Counted from the first letter of the stretch, positions 32,851 to 44,039 are shown. The stretch is 64,000 nucleotides of DNA from Bathynomus jamesi (GCA_023014485.1 JAJOZX010000089.1:471501-535500); one strand, 5' to 3'. The notes: generated by a model not told the origin, from the letters alone. Numbers and translations are program-made.

Positions 32851-32935
32851 ATTGCCACTTAGTCTCTACCACGATGGTTTCAAATATTTGCAAAATATGT
32901 TTGCGGTCATACTATTCGATCCTCAACTTCGATTA
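32345..32935 (+). repeat. Four diverged copies of a roughly 80-bp module
   Basis: Words such as TCTCTACCACGAT and GCGGTCATACTATTCGATCC recur at about 32360, 32470-32530, 32765-32790 and 32860-32930. A (GT)n run lies at 32812-32848. A LINE RT scrap interrupts the series (32600-32760). Confidence 0.55.
32600..32760 (+). pseudogene. Short LINE RT fragment
   Basis: Reads PVPQETKLAPQLFII, then TSDDTKIVRK. This matches the VPQGT-LAPLLFII and ADDTKI blocks of the LINE at 35.1-37.1 kb. About 50 codons with one stop; no ends recognisable. Confidence 0.6.
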
Positions 32936-33036
32936 ATGTATTCGGCTTGACTTTTTACCTGCAAATTCTCGCGTATGAGTAACTAAATTGTGTTTAGCTC
33001 ATGAAAATTAATGTCTGTTTGGAATGGTAGTTAAAT

Positions 33037-33250
33037 GGGCGCCCTAGGTATCCTAGTGGTTAAGACGCTGGGGTGCTGGTTGAGAGATCGAGTCCGGGCA
33101 ATGACGTGATTTCATCCTGCCAGTGCTGGAGCGTAGTTCGGATTCAGTTAAACTGAAGGTCTAAGGCGGAGAGAAGTTTGACCCTCGTCAAAATGAACAA
33201 TTCGGTGAGAAGGAAAACCGAGTTAGCTATTATTATTACTACTGTAATTT
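33037..33250 (+). repeat. tRNA-derived SINE
   Basis: The head has an A-box-like CCTAGTGGTTAAGACGCTGG and a B-box-like GAGATCGAGTCCGG. The body has TAGTTCGGATTCAGTTAAAC followed by TGAAGGTC, then GTTTGACCCTCGTCAAAATG and AACAATTCG. It aligns over its whole length with 61145-60963 on the minus strand. Ends at a (TA)n. Confidence 0.7.
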
Positions 33251-33278
33251 GCACCACCATATATATATATATATATAT

Positions 33279-33367
33279 CACCCGGGAATCGAACCCGGGA
33301 TCTTCCGGTGTAATGGTTATCATATCTGACCGGCAATCGGAAGATCCCGGGTTCGATTCCCGGGTGG
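33279..33367 (+). repeat. tRNA-like palindrome next to (TA)n
   Basis: Arms 33280-33307 and 33337-33366 are inverted repeats (ACCCGGGAATCGAACCCGGG and complement). Between and including the right arm is a tRNA-like unit: A-box GTGTAATGGTTATC, a 5-bp anticodon-type stem TCTGA/TCGGA with loop CCGGCAA (would-be anticodon GGC), and T-arm CCGGGTTCGATTCCCGG. No acceptor stem, so not a tRNA gene. Confidence 0.7.
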
Positions 33368-33486
33368 TTACCTCATTTTTTCATTTGTTCCGTTCTCTCC
33401 TCATCTTGCGCGGAATATTCTCCTATACAAGCGTCGTTCTTTACGTTAATTATACTGCGTGTTTGCAGTTAAAATGTGTGTGTATA

Positions 33487-33546
<60 letters not shown>

Positions 33547-34030
33547 TATATATATGTTTTATATGGAAATATGATTAGGAAAATCATTTCTTAATCAAAG
33601 GCTAATTTAGCCTATAAATAATTTGGAAAACAATCACGTGATGCTTATGTATATAAGTTCCGTTTTTAAATTCATCATAATAATAATGGCGAATTTAACA
33701 TATATACGTTAGTTAGTGCGACAAAAACCAGTTTTCAGACAAGATGTGGTTTGACCTACATTCGATTCTCGCCTTTTGGGATAACCAAGTTTTAAGCGTA
33801 TATATAACGTAGGCCTTCCTTGTCTTTCGAATTATAGGTAAAATGATTATTTTTATAGAATATTTAAAGTGTTTATTGTCAATTTAATATACTGTAAAGA
33901 ATGAATTAATATTAAAATGAACGAAAAAAAAATTTATGAAATTGTGAAGACATATTTATTGGGAAAACTTAAATAAAGATTTAAAAGAGGTAAATTGGGA
34001 ATTGGTACTACACGAGAAGACTACAAGAAA
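33368..34030. other. No gene; (TA)n tract at 33483-33556
   Basis: Contains a long interrupted (TA)n and AT-rich unique DNA. No frame or element ends recognised. Confidence 0.5.
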
Positions 34031-35069
34031 TATAGTCATCTGGGGTGAAAAAAAACAATTTGCCTTAACTTCGGCCTACAGACTTTATTATTAGGGATGC
34101 ACACAAACCTGTATGTTCACATTATAAAGGCCAGGTGTCATAATAACATGGCAATAGAATTTTTTTTTCCTACAAAATATTTAATTGGTAAAATAAAAAC
34201 TTTTTTTTCACCCCATGGAAATGGGTGAAAACGAACCGTGCTTGGGGTGAAAAAAAATATAGCATTAACTCTGGTATATGATCCTCAAAACACAATATTG
34301 GTGTCAATGGAATTACAGATATATAATAAATCCTTTGTTGCATAAACCCTTTGTTGCATAACCCCTTTGCAACATTGAACAACATTTGCAATTGCATTTC
34401 AACATTCCTGCAATCTCCCATTTTGCGCCCATACTAATACATAAAACATATGTTCCTTTTAACTCCCTCTCCCCCTTTGCAGCATTAATTTGTTGCATAA
34501 CCCTTCTCCCTTTGCAGCATTGATGTTGCATAAGCCTTGCAACATTGATGTTGCACAACCCTCCCCTTTGTTGCATAACCCCTTTGCAACATTGAACATT
34601 TGCATTTCGACATTCCTGCACACACCCATTTTTAGCCCATACTACTAAATAAAACATAGGTTCTTTTTAACCCCAAAGAGGCTTCAACTGCATGAAGTTA
34701 AAAAAAACGGCTTTACAAGGCTTATGCCACAGACTATGTTTTATTTCTCCTCATGCATTACAAGATACACATCTTCACACTTTTCAACGTAAGTATAAAT
34801 ATTCTACAGTGAAAAATAATTCGGTGCCAAGCAAATAAAAAATAAATGCAAAAAGGTTTTCTTTACATATTTTTGACATTTTTTTCCAGTACTCATTTCT
34901 TGGAAATGAACAAACAAAGACATCATTTTACCAACACTTTTGAAGGATATAGTGGGCTACCTGAAAAAAATTTCTTACAAATTTTCTTTATATTAAAAAT
35001 TATTTTAAGAGGCCTGTTCGTTTTCACTCCAACATACCCTATGTTTTTTTTTCACCCCAGATGACTATA
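34031..35069. mobile_element. Non-autonomous TIR element of about 1.04 kb
   Basis: Starts TATAGTCATCTGGGGTGAAA and ends with the complement at 35069, with at least 26 matching terminal bases including the A/T8 run. Two more CACCCC / GGGGTGAAAAAAAA words lie inside (about 34218 and 34242). No transposase. It carries a block of the TTGCATAACCCC repeat (34310-34640). The superfamily is not determined; TA at the ends would fit Tc1/mariner. Confidence 0.65.
34310..34640 (+). repeat. TTGCATAACCCCTTTGCAACATT repeat block
   Basis: At least six degenerate occurrences of TTTGTTGCATAACCCCTTTG, interspersed with GCAACATTGA and CATTCCTGCA. Related blocks are at 264-400 (inverted) and 37730-37830. Confidence 0.65.
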
Positions 35070-35086
35070 CTATGTATAATAGAGAC

Positions 35087-37130
35087 GGAAACTAAACCTA
35101 TAATACTGAAACATATTCCAGAGACATGAAAGAAAACGTTGCAAGCTCGAGAGAAAAATCAGGACTCTATTCAGGCAACGAAGACAAACCGTAAAACATC
35201 TCCACAGATGCAGAACTGATGCAAACAGACTCAAACTAAAGAGGAAACTTGGCGAAGTAGAAATGGACCTAAAGCAAACATTCATACATAAGACAAACGA
35301 GGAAAACAAGGTAACAAAAAACAAAAATAACAACCCAAAATACTTCTACACATTTCGAAAAGGAAAATTCAGTGTAAGAAGAGTATTGTACCGTTGATAG
35401 ACGGGGAGGCCGAATACACAAATGACCCGAAAGAAATAAGTGAGCTGCTTAGGGAACAATTTAAATCTGTGTTTAGCACCCCTAAGTCCGAGATGGAAGT
35501 GGAAAACCCAGACGAGTTTTTCGACATTGATACAGATCAACCAAGAATAAATCCCGGCACAAACCTATTAATGGACTTCGAGTTCACGGAAGGAGATGTA
35601 ATTACGGCCTTATCACAGATGCGAGACAATTCAGCGCCAGGGGCACACACATGGAGTGCCACATTTCTGAAGAAATGCAGAGAGTATTGCAAAACCGCTA
35701 TACTTACTATGGGGAAATCACTTGATACAGGACAAATTCCACTTCCCTTAAAGAACGCGAACATTGCCGCCCTATTTAAAGGTGGTAACAGAGTAATGCC
35801 CAAAAATTATCGGCCAATGGCTCTCACCTCACACCTTATAAAGTGTTTTGAACGCATAAATAATTAGAGGCAAATCTACCTACTACCTATAAGAAAAAGA
35901 TTTATACAACCCAATCAACATGACTTCAGGGCGGGTAGATCATGCCTGTCACAGATACTAGACCACCAGGAGAAAATATTAGGAACATTGTGTCAAGGAC
36001 GAAACATTGATGTAATATATACTGACTTTGCTGAAAAGCCTTCGATAAATGTGACCATGGAATCATAGCACACAAACTTAAGGATACAGGAATTACTGGA
36101 AAGCTAGGAAGGTGGATATTTAATTTCTTGACGCAGAGAACGCAAAGAGTGGTGGTAAACGGAGTTAAATCGGAAGTCTCGGAAGTCGTGAGCTCTGTCC
36201 CACAAGGGACAGTATTAGCTCCCTTGCTGTTCATAATAATGATTGCAGATATTGATGCAAATATTAAGGACAGTATTGTACTATTGTATCATGCTTCGCA
36301 GATGACACAAAGATATGTAAGGAAATATTGAACGAAGATGACATAAGAAAATTACAAAACGACATTGAAACATTATTCCAGTGGGCAGAAGACGACAATA
36401 TGAAGTTCAACGAAGAAAAATTCCAACTTCTAAGATATGGTAATAACAAAGAGCTACAGAAAAAAGGGTACAAAACTCCGCAAGCCAAACAGATAACACC
36501 AAATCCATAAGTCAGGGATCTTGGAGTAATAATGTCGTCGGATGCAGAATTCAGAGAGCACTATAAAATCAAAATCACAACCGCTAGAAAAATAATGGGA
36601 ATCATCTGGAGCAGCTTCCGCAGCAGAAAAGCAAACATCAAGCTCATATTATGGAAGAGTCTAGTCCTACCAATAATTGAGTATTGCTCAGTACTCACCA
36701 GCCCATACAGAAAGAGAGACATTGCAAGCATTGAAGCTATACAAAGGACTTTTACGTCTAAGATAGAGGAAACGGAAGGTGAAGACTACTGGTCTCGACT
36801 ACAATCCTGGAACTCTACTCTCTTGAAAGAAGGCGCGAGCGGTACACAATAATATACATATGGAAAATACTTGAGGGCTTTGTCCTTAACCTCAGAAATG
36901 AAATAGAAACAAACTGCAATGAGAGAAGAGGCAGATTTTGTACGGTCCCAGCTGCGGTGGGACAAGGGGCCATGAAAACGAGGCTGTAAAATACCCTTAG
37001 AATACGGGGCCCAAAGCTTTTCAATGTCCTTCCAAAAGAAGTGAGGAATCTCCAGCACACCGACCTCAATAACTTCAAGAACCAGCTGGACAGATTCTTG
37101 TGCAAAGTGCCTGACCAGCCAATTTTCTAG
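35087..37130 (+). pseudogene. Non-LTR retrotransposon RT (CR1/Jockey superclade), broken
   Basis: Linker with Lys/Arg-rich helix (35130-35370), then PKEISELLREQFKSVFSTPK, SAPGAHTWSATFLKKC, NIAALFKGG and YRPMALTSHLIKCFERI, then HDFRAGRSCLSQIL, VVSSVPQGTVLAPLLFI. The FADD box is shifted out of frame (about 36300; ADDTKI readable in the next frame). The C-terminal domain follows (YWSRLQSWNS, GRFCTVPA, LDRFLCKVPDQPIF ending about 37125). At least six frame changes. ORF1 and endonuclease are absent. Confidence 0.82.
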
Positions 37131-37860
37131 TGTATTTCTTTTATTGTTAATATTAAGTTGAACGACGTTTAAATAATTAGTTCTCTTGCTGAACAATTTT
37201 AAGGAGAAAGTCGGTCTTGCCTCTAATAAATAAGTGGAAACTCGTCTAAATAAGTTAAAATAAATGGCGCAACCTGGCAACTCAACCTAATAAGGTATAC
37301 CTGAACAATTAAAAAACATTATTTGGCAACTCATGTAAATAAAATAAATGGTGGTATCTAGCAACTCACCCTAATAACGTATACCTGAACAACTACAAAA
37401 CACTATTTGGCAACTCATCTAAATAAATGCTCTCTGGTAACCCCTCCCTATATACATAAGTGATATCTGGCAACTCACGATCCTCTACATAACAGCTGCT
37501 TGGCCCCTGGACGCTCATAATGCGTCTGGCTCCAGCCAGGCGACCACCACCTTCCTTCTTAGGTTAAGGCTTACGTTAGGTTTCCCTTTGGGGGGTGAGG
37601 ACATCCCACCTTCTCCCGAAAGACCACCACCACCACCACCTCCTCCTCCTCCTCTCTTAGGTTAAGGCTACCCCTTTGGGAGGAGGTCATCCTCCCTTCT
37701 CCCCCAGAAGCTCCCTCCCCTCTCCCCCTTGGCAGCATTGAGTTGTTGCATAACCCGTCCCCCCTTTGCAGCATTGATGTTGTATAACCCCTTTGCAACA
37801 TTCTTGCACTCGTCCATTTTGCGCCCATTCTACTTACTTCAATAGCGGATAAGCTTCGCT
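37131..37860 (+). repeat. 3' region with GGCAACTC units and TTGCATAACC block
   Basis: Three to four diverged copies of a roughly 60-bp unit carrying GGCAACTCA and GGTATACCTGAACAA (37270-37480), then a CCT-rich stretch, then the TTGCATAACC repeat. Directly follows the RT above and recurs inverted at 240-660, so it is probably the 3' untranslated region of that LINE family. Confidence 0.5.
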
Positions 37861-37894
37861 CACGATTAATAAATAATGATCACTCACCTCTAGA

Positions 37895-39440
37895 ATATAT
37901 GCCACCCAGCCCACTAAATTCATTTTCTTTTGTTCCTGCTACCTCTACTGAGGTGCAGAATATTATTGATAAATTAAAAACTACAAAAAATAACATTCAT
38001 AACATTCCTGTACCTATATTGAAACTTGTTAAAGATAAGATATCTCTAACTTTGGCTAAAATTATCAAAGTATTTCCAAAGGAATATTCCCATCAATGCT
38101 AAAAACTGGTTGTATAACACCCCTTTTTAAAGGGGGTGATCCTACCCTAGCAACAAATTACAGGCCGGTGTGTTCATTATCTATGTTCAGCAAAGTTTTT
38201 GAAAAAATTGTAAAAAGTAGAATGCAGCGATATTTAGAATCCTACAATTTATTATTTCCAAATCAATATGGCTTCCGTAATAATAAAACAACGGAAATGG
38301 CTATTTTAAATCTTATGGAAAATGTAAATATAGCTAAGGAGAACAAAGATATAATGATATCAATATTTATGGATTTGAGTAAGGCGTTTGATGCAATAGA
38401 CCATAATATTCTACTTAATAAATTATAATGTTACGGCTTTAGAGGAGCAATCAGTGATTGGTTTGAAAGTTATTTGTCCAATAGATATCATTTTGTATCG
38501 GTAAATAAGGTTTGCTCAACTAAAGCGCTTGTCAAACATGGTGTGCCACAGGGCTCAATTCTGGGTCCACTGTTATTTTTATTATATATAAATGACCTTC
38601 CAAGTTCATCTGATATACTGAATTTCATAATGTTTGCAGATGATACAACTCTTTTTCTTGCAGAGATGTTAATACAGCTAAGAATATATTTCATTCAGAA
38701 TTCATTAGTGTAATGAAATGGTTGACCACCAATAAACTCTTCCTAAATACCAGTAAAACAAATTTCATGATTTTCACTAATAAAAGAAATGTATATCTTG
38801 ATGAACTTAAATGTTGATAAAATCGCTATAAAGGAGTGTACTGTACCAAAATTTCTTGGTGTAATGCTAGATAAGAATTTGCAATGGAGTGATCATGTAA
38901 ATTATATCGCGAAAAAGATTTCAAGGATCGGTGCTAATGCTATAATATTTAAACTTTGAAATGTAGTCCCTAAACAAGTTTTATTGACTATCATACTCTT
39001 TTTCTTCCTTATATAACGTACTGCACCCTTGTTTGGGGAAACTCCGCTAACAACGCATTAAATGGTATCTGTCATCCAAAAACGAGCAAGAAGGTTATCT
39101 GATGCTGATTTCCTTGACCACTCTAGTGCATTATTTAAAGAGATAAACCTACTAAAGCTTAACGATATAATCAAACTGGCACATTTAATTTTTATTTACA
39201 AGTGTAAGAACAAATCATTAACTTACAATGGGTAAATAGATATTTTGTAACTCATCAAGAAATCCACTCGTATCAGACCAGAAATAGATCAAAGCTTGTT
39301 ACACCTCAATTTAGATCGTCTTCTTCTCAAAAACTACCCCTTTTCATTGGATTGAAACTATGGAATGACTTGCATACCGAAATAAAAAATTTAATATAAA
39401 TTTGTTTAAAACCAAGTTGAAATCCCGATTAATAATGGCA
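37895..39440 (+). pseudogene. Non-LTR reverse transcriptase, broken (Jockey/L2-like)
   Basis: Blocks: NIIDKLKTTKNNIHNIPVPI, then GCITPLFKGGDPTLATNYRP, FPNQYGFRNNKTTEMAIL, IFMDLSKAFDAIDHNILL, HGVPQGSILGPLLFLLYIND, FADDTTLF (catalytic box intact) and C-terminal scraps (KFLGVMLDKNLQWSDHV, about 38850; GLKLWNDL, 39350). Six or more frame changes. The upstream endonuclease is missing. Confidence 0.85.
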
Positions 39441-40257
39441 TCCTAACAAAAACCTAGGATTAATGTCCCACTAATATTGTTTAATATTGTCCAATGATAT
39501 TATTTAATATTGTAATACATGTTTTAACTATTAATAATAGTTATTTATTTATTATTATTAATTAATAACAACTAGCGGCTTATTTTTAATAAGAGCCCAG
39601 TAAAGCCTAAAGCTTAAGGGCCAAATAAAAAAAAATATATAGTCGAGCTTCTCAATTATTTATGTCATTGTAAATTGAAAAAATTTATTTGTTTATTATT
39701 ATTAATAAAGGTTATTCTATTGTATAATGGATGTAACCACTAATGTCTTTAAAATATTAGAAAATTGGGAAGCAATTACTTTCAGCACACACACACACAC
39801 ACATACATATATTTTACCTACAGAACAACAACATTCCATTTCCAAACTACAAAAAAAGACTACGTGTATTTCCATATTTTGCTTCAAAATGAGTCTTGAG
39901 AGATTTTATGATGAAAGGAACGATTATTCGCGCTTTAAGAACCGGATATCCGAAATTCTTGTCTTTACCACCAGTATATCTGTTGCCATGTCGATATTTC
40001 GTACATTTAAATATCTAAAAAAGTTCGTTTTTGTGTAAGAACCATTTCTCATCTGGAATGGGATGTAAATTGGATGTAATGAAGTCGTAAATACGATATT
40101 TTTAATGTTCCCTGATGACCTCTTTTGACCTCGAAGGTACTCCAAATATATTCTGCAACATTATTATTTTGAGTCTTTCTTTGGGGATTTGATGTTTAAA
40201 TTAATGAAAGTATAAATAATAGTAATATTGATGATGATAATCTTTGAGATTATTTAA
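39441..40257. other. No gene; AT-rich DNA with a (CA)n
   Basis: TTATT-rich DNA to about 39700, probably the 3' tail of the preceding LINE. (CA)9 at 39786-39804. A 103-codon plus-strand frame at 39727 has no recognisable features and is not supported. Confidence 0.45.
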
Positions 40258-40401
40258 CTTCCATTGTAACGGCAATGTCATGTTAGGGAGGGGACCTACA
40301 ACTTTACGCGAGATCCGAACCACTATCCCAAAAAGAAAAAAATTCAGAAAAGCACCTTAATTGTTAATATCATCAACGCCGGGTCGAGATTCGAACCCAA
40401 T
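40258..40401 (-). repeat. tRNA-derived SINE, third copy
   Basis: Minus strand: B-box GGGTTCGAATCTCGACCC at the 5' side (about 40380-40399), then GTGGTTCGGATCTCGCGTAA followed by AGTTGTAGGTCCCCTCC (40286-40322). Shares its core with 18288-18365 and with the SINEs at 33.0 and 61.0 kb. Confidence 0.6.
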
Positions 40402-40800
40402 ATATATAACTTCTGTAACATTCGTGGCCTTTCCGATAATTTTCAATCTGTTGAACATCATCACCTCTCTTCCTCAACCCTCCACCTTCTCTTCCTCACT
40501 GAAACTGGGGTGTCTGGGACGACTGACAGCAATCGCTTTTCTGTACCCTCTTACTTTCTCTATACTCAATTTCACTCCAAAGGTGGATGTTGCGTATATG
40601 TACGCAATGATCTAACTTGTTCTCGTATTCCCGAACTCGAATCTTCCAAATTCTATACCCTCTAGCTACAGTTCACATGCCAATCTCAAACTAAATACAT
40701 CTGTGTTGTCTACCTTTCTCCTAATTCTACTGACTATAATCCAAAAATCTTTGACTACCTCACTTCCAAAGTGGAATACATTATATGCCACTCTCCTTTC

Positions 40801-41126
40801 GCTGAAATCTCCATTTTAGGTGATCCTTTCGCCGAAATCTCCATTTTAGGTGATCCTTTCGCCGAAATCTCCATTTTAGGTGATCCTTTCGCTGAAATCT
40901 CCATTTTAGGTGATCCTTTCGCCGAAATCTCCATTTTAGGTGATCCTTTCGCCGAAATCTCCATTTTAGGTGATCCTTTCGCCGAAATCTCCATTTTAGG
41001 TGATCCTTTCGCCGAAATCTCCATTTTAGGTGATCCTTTCGCCGAAATCTCCATTTTAGGTGATCCTTTCGCTGAAATCTCCATTTTAGGTGATCCTTTC
41101 GCCGAAATCTCCATTTTAGGTGATCA
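40801..41126 (+). repeat. 30-bp minisatellite, 11 units, in the LINE endonuclease
   Basis: Unit GCYGAAATCTCCATTTTAGG TGATCCTTTC repeated every 30 bases from 40801; the last unit ends GATCATTG. The only variation is GCT or GCC at the third base (GCT in units 1, 4 and 10). Each unit encodes AEISILGDPF in frame, i.e. the beta strand and catalytic Asp of the GDFN motif. Confidence 0.95.
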
Positions 41127-42163
41127 TTGTTCGCCACCACCTTTGGCTTTCCTCCCATTTCACTCATATCCCTGGTAAACTAACTTACAACTATGGTGTC
41201 CCTCTTGTTGTTCTCAAGAACTGTGCTTCTGTGCCGACACCCTGCCTAGACAAACTCTTTCGTCTATGTCTTTCATCTGGTACTTTTTCTTCCTGTTGGA
41301 AGTTCGCTTTCAATCAGCCTGTCCCAAAGAAGGGTGACCGCTCTCAACCCTCCAACTATCGTACAACTGCTTTGATTTTTTGCATTTCTAAAGTTTTTTA
41401 ATCTATCCTTAATAGGAAGATTCTTAAACAGCTCTCTTACAATCTTCTTTCAGATCGTCAGTATGGGTTCCGCAAGAGACGCTCTACTGGCGATCTTCTT
41501 GCATATATATCTAACTCTTGGTCATCCTCCTTTCGGGTTTCGGTGAAACCTTTGCTATTTCGCTTGACATATCAAAAGCTTGTGATAGAGCCTGGCACAA
41601 ATCTTTAATTTCTAAACTGCCCTCCCTCGGTTTCTATCCTATCTGTGCCTTCATCTCTAATTTCCTTTCTGACCAATCTATAGCTGCGGTTGTAGATGGC
41701 CACTGTTCTCCAAAAGCTATTAACAGTGGTGTTCCTCAGGGTTCTGTCCTGTTACCCACTCTTTCCCTTTAATTTATCAATGATCTATTAAGTTCCACTT
41801 CCTGTCCTATTCACGCCTATGTTGATGATTCCACTCTTCACTGCTCCACCCGCTTCACAAAGCATCCCTCTCAACAGTCACTCCATAACTCGCGTAGGGC
41901 GGCTATTTTACACCTCACCTCTGATCTTTCTGCTATCTCAGAGAAAACGTTGTGGCTTTCAATGCCTCAAAACTCAGTTTATCAGTCTACTTATCACAAT
42001 CTTCCACAAGACTATCCCCTTAATTTCAACAACACACAACTGAATCCTTCCTATTCTCTTAACATTTTTGGCATTTTCTTTTCTCGTGATCTTTCCTGGG
42101 AAGATCACGTATACTCCTCTTACCAAAACAGCTTCTTAGAGGTTAGGTGTGTTGTACCGGCTC

Positions 42164-42232
42164 CAGGGTTGACAAAAACCCAGCAGAAACCAAAAAACCC
42201 AGCAAAGACCCAACTGGTTTTTGCCAACCCTG
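42164..42232. mobile_element. 69-bp hAT MITE
   Basis: TIRs CAGGGTTGACAAAAACC and GGTTTTTGCCAACCCTG (16 of 17 match), flanked by a perfect 8-bp duplication ACCGGCTC (42156-42163 and 42233-42240). The 8-bp TSD and CAG terminus are hAT hallmarks. It adds 77 bases including the TSD to the LINE RT. Confidence 0.9.
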
Positions 42233-42722
42233 ACCGGCTCCGCAGTTTCTTCACCCCCACTCAGTTGCTCTCTCTGTACAGGGGTCTTGTCCGCCCCTAT
42301 ATGGAGTACGCTTCTCATGTGTGGGGTGGCTCAACTCACAGCTCTACTTGACTGGGTGGAATCAAAGGCTTTTCGTCTCATCAATTCCAAGCTTCTTACC
42401 GACTGTCTTCAATCCCTCTCTTCACCGCAATGTTGCCTTACTCTCTCTTTACTATCGTTATTATAACTAACACTGCTCTTCTTAATTCTCTAACTGCATG
42501 CGTCCTCCTTTAAAGAGAGCACGCACCACCAGACTTTCGACTCATTCTGATCCCTTTTCTGTCCAACTCTCTAACGCAAGGACTAATCGGTACTTTCAAT
42601 CTTTCACCTACTCAAACGGTCAACTCTGGAACACACTTCTACAATCCATCTTTCTCCTTGTCTACGATGACCAAAATTTCAAATGCCTAGTGTCCAGGCA
42701 TCTCGATAACCCTGGACTTTGA

Positions 42723-42842
42723 TTCTCTCTTCTTCTTCTTACATGAGAGGGACAGTTTCGCAGGCATTAGTCCTTGAGCCTCCTTCCTGCATAAAAAAAT
42801 TGGAAAAGCTTCATAGTAATCTGAACGACAGAAGGCATCAAT
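42723..42842. other. LINE 3' tail
   Basis: T/C-rich sequence after the RT stop; contains TTCTTCTTCTT. No further feature. Confidence 0.4.
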
Positions 42843-43303
42843 AACACTGGTCAACACTCATTTTATTGCCAATCATATTAGAGTGATTTTGGGGTAACTT
42901 TGTGGTGCTGATTCCGAATATGACATCGGTTTTGCTAGATTGGCTCTAATTTATGAGATAATTGGTACTCCATTGAAACACGTAAAAATGCAAAAAATTT
43001 AATGTTCAGGCGGAGCCTACTTACAAATCGCATTGAAATTGTCTCAAATCATACAAAAGTAAACACATGAAATACATAATGGCATTTTATTCGGTCTCAC
43101 CATCTAGAATGTTCCGGTAGTTTCCCATATGCACGCGTTATGGTTACGTTTCCTATTAATTGAGGGTATTCATTATCTCAAGAACTAGAGCCAAATCGGA
43201 AAAACTACTTTCATTTTGGAATTCAGCAACCCCAAAATACCCTAAATTCGTACGAATTTCCTTGGCAACGAAAAAAAAAAGTTTTTTTGTTGACCTGTGT
43301 AAT
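42843..43303. mobile_element. Non-autonomous TIR element of about 460 bp
   Basis: Ends ACACTGGTCAACA (left) and TGTTGACCTGTGT (right). Subterminal regions are diverged inverted repeats for about 120 bp (GATTTTGGGGTAACTTTGTG and TTTTGGGGTTGCTGAATTCC on the other strand, both followed by ...TTGGCTCTA). No coding. The superfamily is undetermined. Confidence 0.6.
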
Positions 43304-43312
43304 TAATCATCA

Positions 43313-44039
43313 GTCTTGATCTATTCCTTGATATAGTACCTCATGACGTTCTCTTAAAAAACTAAGATTACGACTTCATGGGACTACCCTCAAGATGGTT
43401 CCGCTATACTTAGCATAATTTATATCAGAGGACTGTCTTACCTCACGGACAAGATGAATCTCTCACGGAGTGCCTCAAAGAAGCATTCTTGTACAAACTA
43501 AATACTGCTTCATATATGTATCAAATCGTCCATAAAACTGCACCAGAAATCATCCAAAACAAAATATTAGCTTCCCAAACTCAACACCGCTGTAACACAA
43601 GACAACCAAACACGTACATCAGAAAACCAAATTACATTGCGCAATTAGATCCTTGCGCTCCAGAGGACCAGACCTCTCAAACACCCTTAATTAATCAGGA
43701 GATAAAACAATCTAGAACTGGGGTGGGGAATCTTTGTGTGGCGGGAAAATTTCAATTAAAATACTCTTACCGGGGAAATTGCAGCTTTAAAAACAGTTTG
43801 GAACATAATTAAGACAAATACTGTGCTACTTTAAATAATCAAACTGTCGGTGGGTAATTAAATTACAGTAATTTAATTAGACATTATGCCCGCGGGCGGC
43901 AGGTTTCCCACCCGTGATCTACAACGTTAAAAGCTTTCCACAAAAAGATTCATCGAATCATACAAACAGCTACGCTTTATCCTCTTTCTTATTTCAATAA
44001 TAAATTAATCTACATTCCCATGTCAAAACAAAAATAATA
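43313..44039 (+). pseudogene. Non-LTR RT fragment with internal deletion
   Basis: 43330-43480 reads VPHDVLLKKLRL and ISHGVPQRSIL in changing frames. It then jumps to a C-terminal part (YKLNTASYMYQIVHKTAPEI, QHRCNTRQPNTYIRK). The last part resumes after a MITE (LKAFHKKIHRIIQTATLYPL, stop about 44036). The catalytic FADD region is deleted. Confidence 0.65.
43719..43917. mobile_element. Small hAT-type MITE
   Basis: Left end TGGGGTGGGGAATC, right end GGTTTCCCACCCGTGA. Flanks TCTAGAAC (43711-43718) and TCTACAAC (43918-43925) form an 8-bp duplication with one difference. It interrupts the LINE fragment. Confidence 0.65.

Larger units (their letters stand above)
40402..42722 (+). pseudogene. Non-LTR retrotransposon EN-RT with internal minisatellite
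   Basis: The endonuclease part (40410-40800) shows LFLTETGVSG, FHSKGGCCVYVRND and VVYLSPNSTDY; the catalytic strand EISILGD is expanded into a 30-bp tandem array (40801-41126). RT: LVVLKNCASVPTPCLDKLFR, PVPKKGDRSQPSNYR, RQYGFRKRRSTGDLL, FAISLDISKACDRAWH, INSGVPQGSVLLPTLSL, YVDDSTL (about 41820). C-terminal part ends SRHLDNPGL at 42722. EN and RT are joined by a deletion, and the gene has several shifts. A 69-bp hAT MITE lies within the C-terminal part. Confidence 0.85.

Noticed and set aside
33279..33367. Functional tRNA-Ala (GGC) gene
   Set aside because: The T-arm and anticodon-type stem fold, but there is no acceptor stem, the base before the anticodon is C instead of T, and the unit is an inverted repeat.
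39727..40038. 103-codon plus frame
   Set aside because: No motif, includes a (CA)n-encoded His-Thr run, and no neighbouring element supports it.
40755..41178. Three long overlapping frames over the 30-bp array, resembling a repeat protein or a CRISPR array
   Set aside because: A 30-bp unit is a multiple of three, so all frames stay open. There are no spacers between units, so it is not CRISPR. Only the plus frame matching the LINE endonuclease has meaning.
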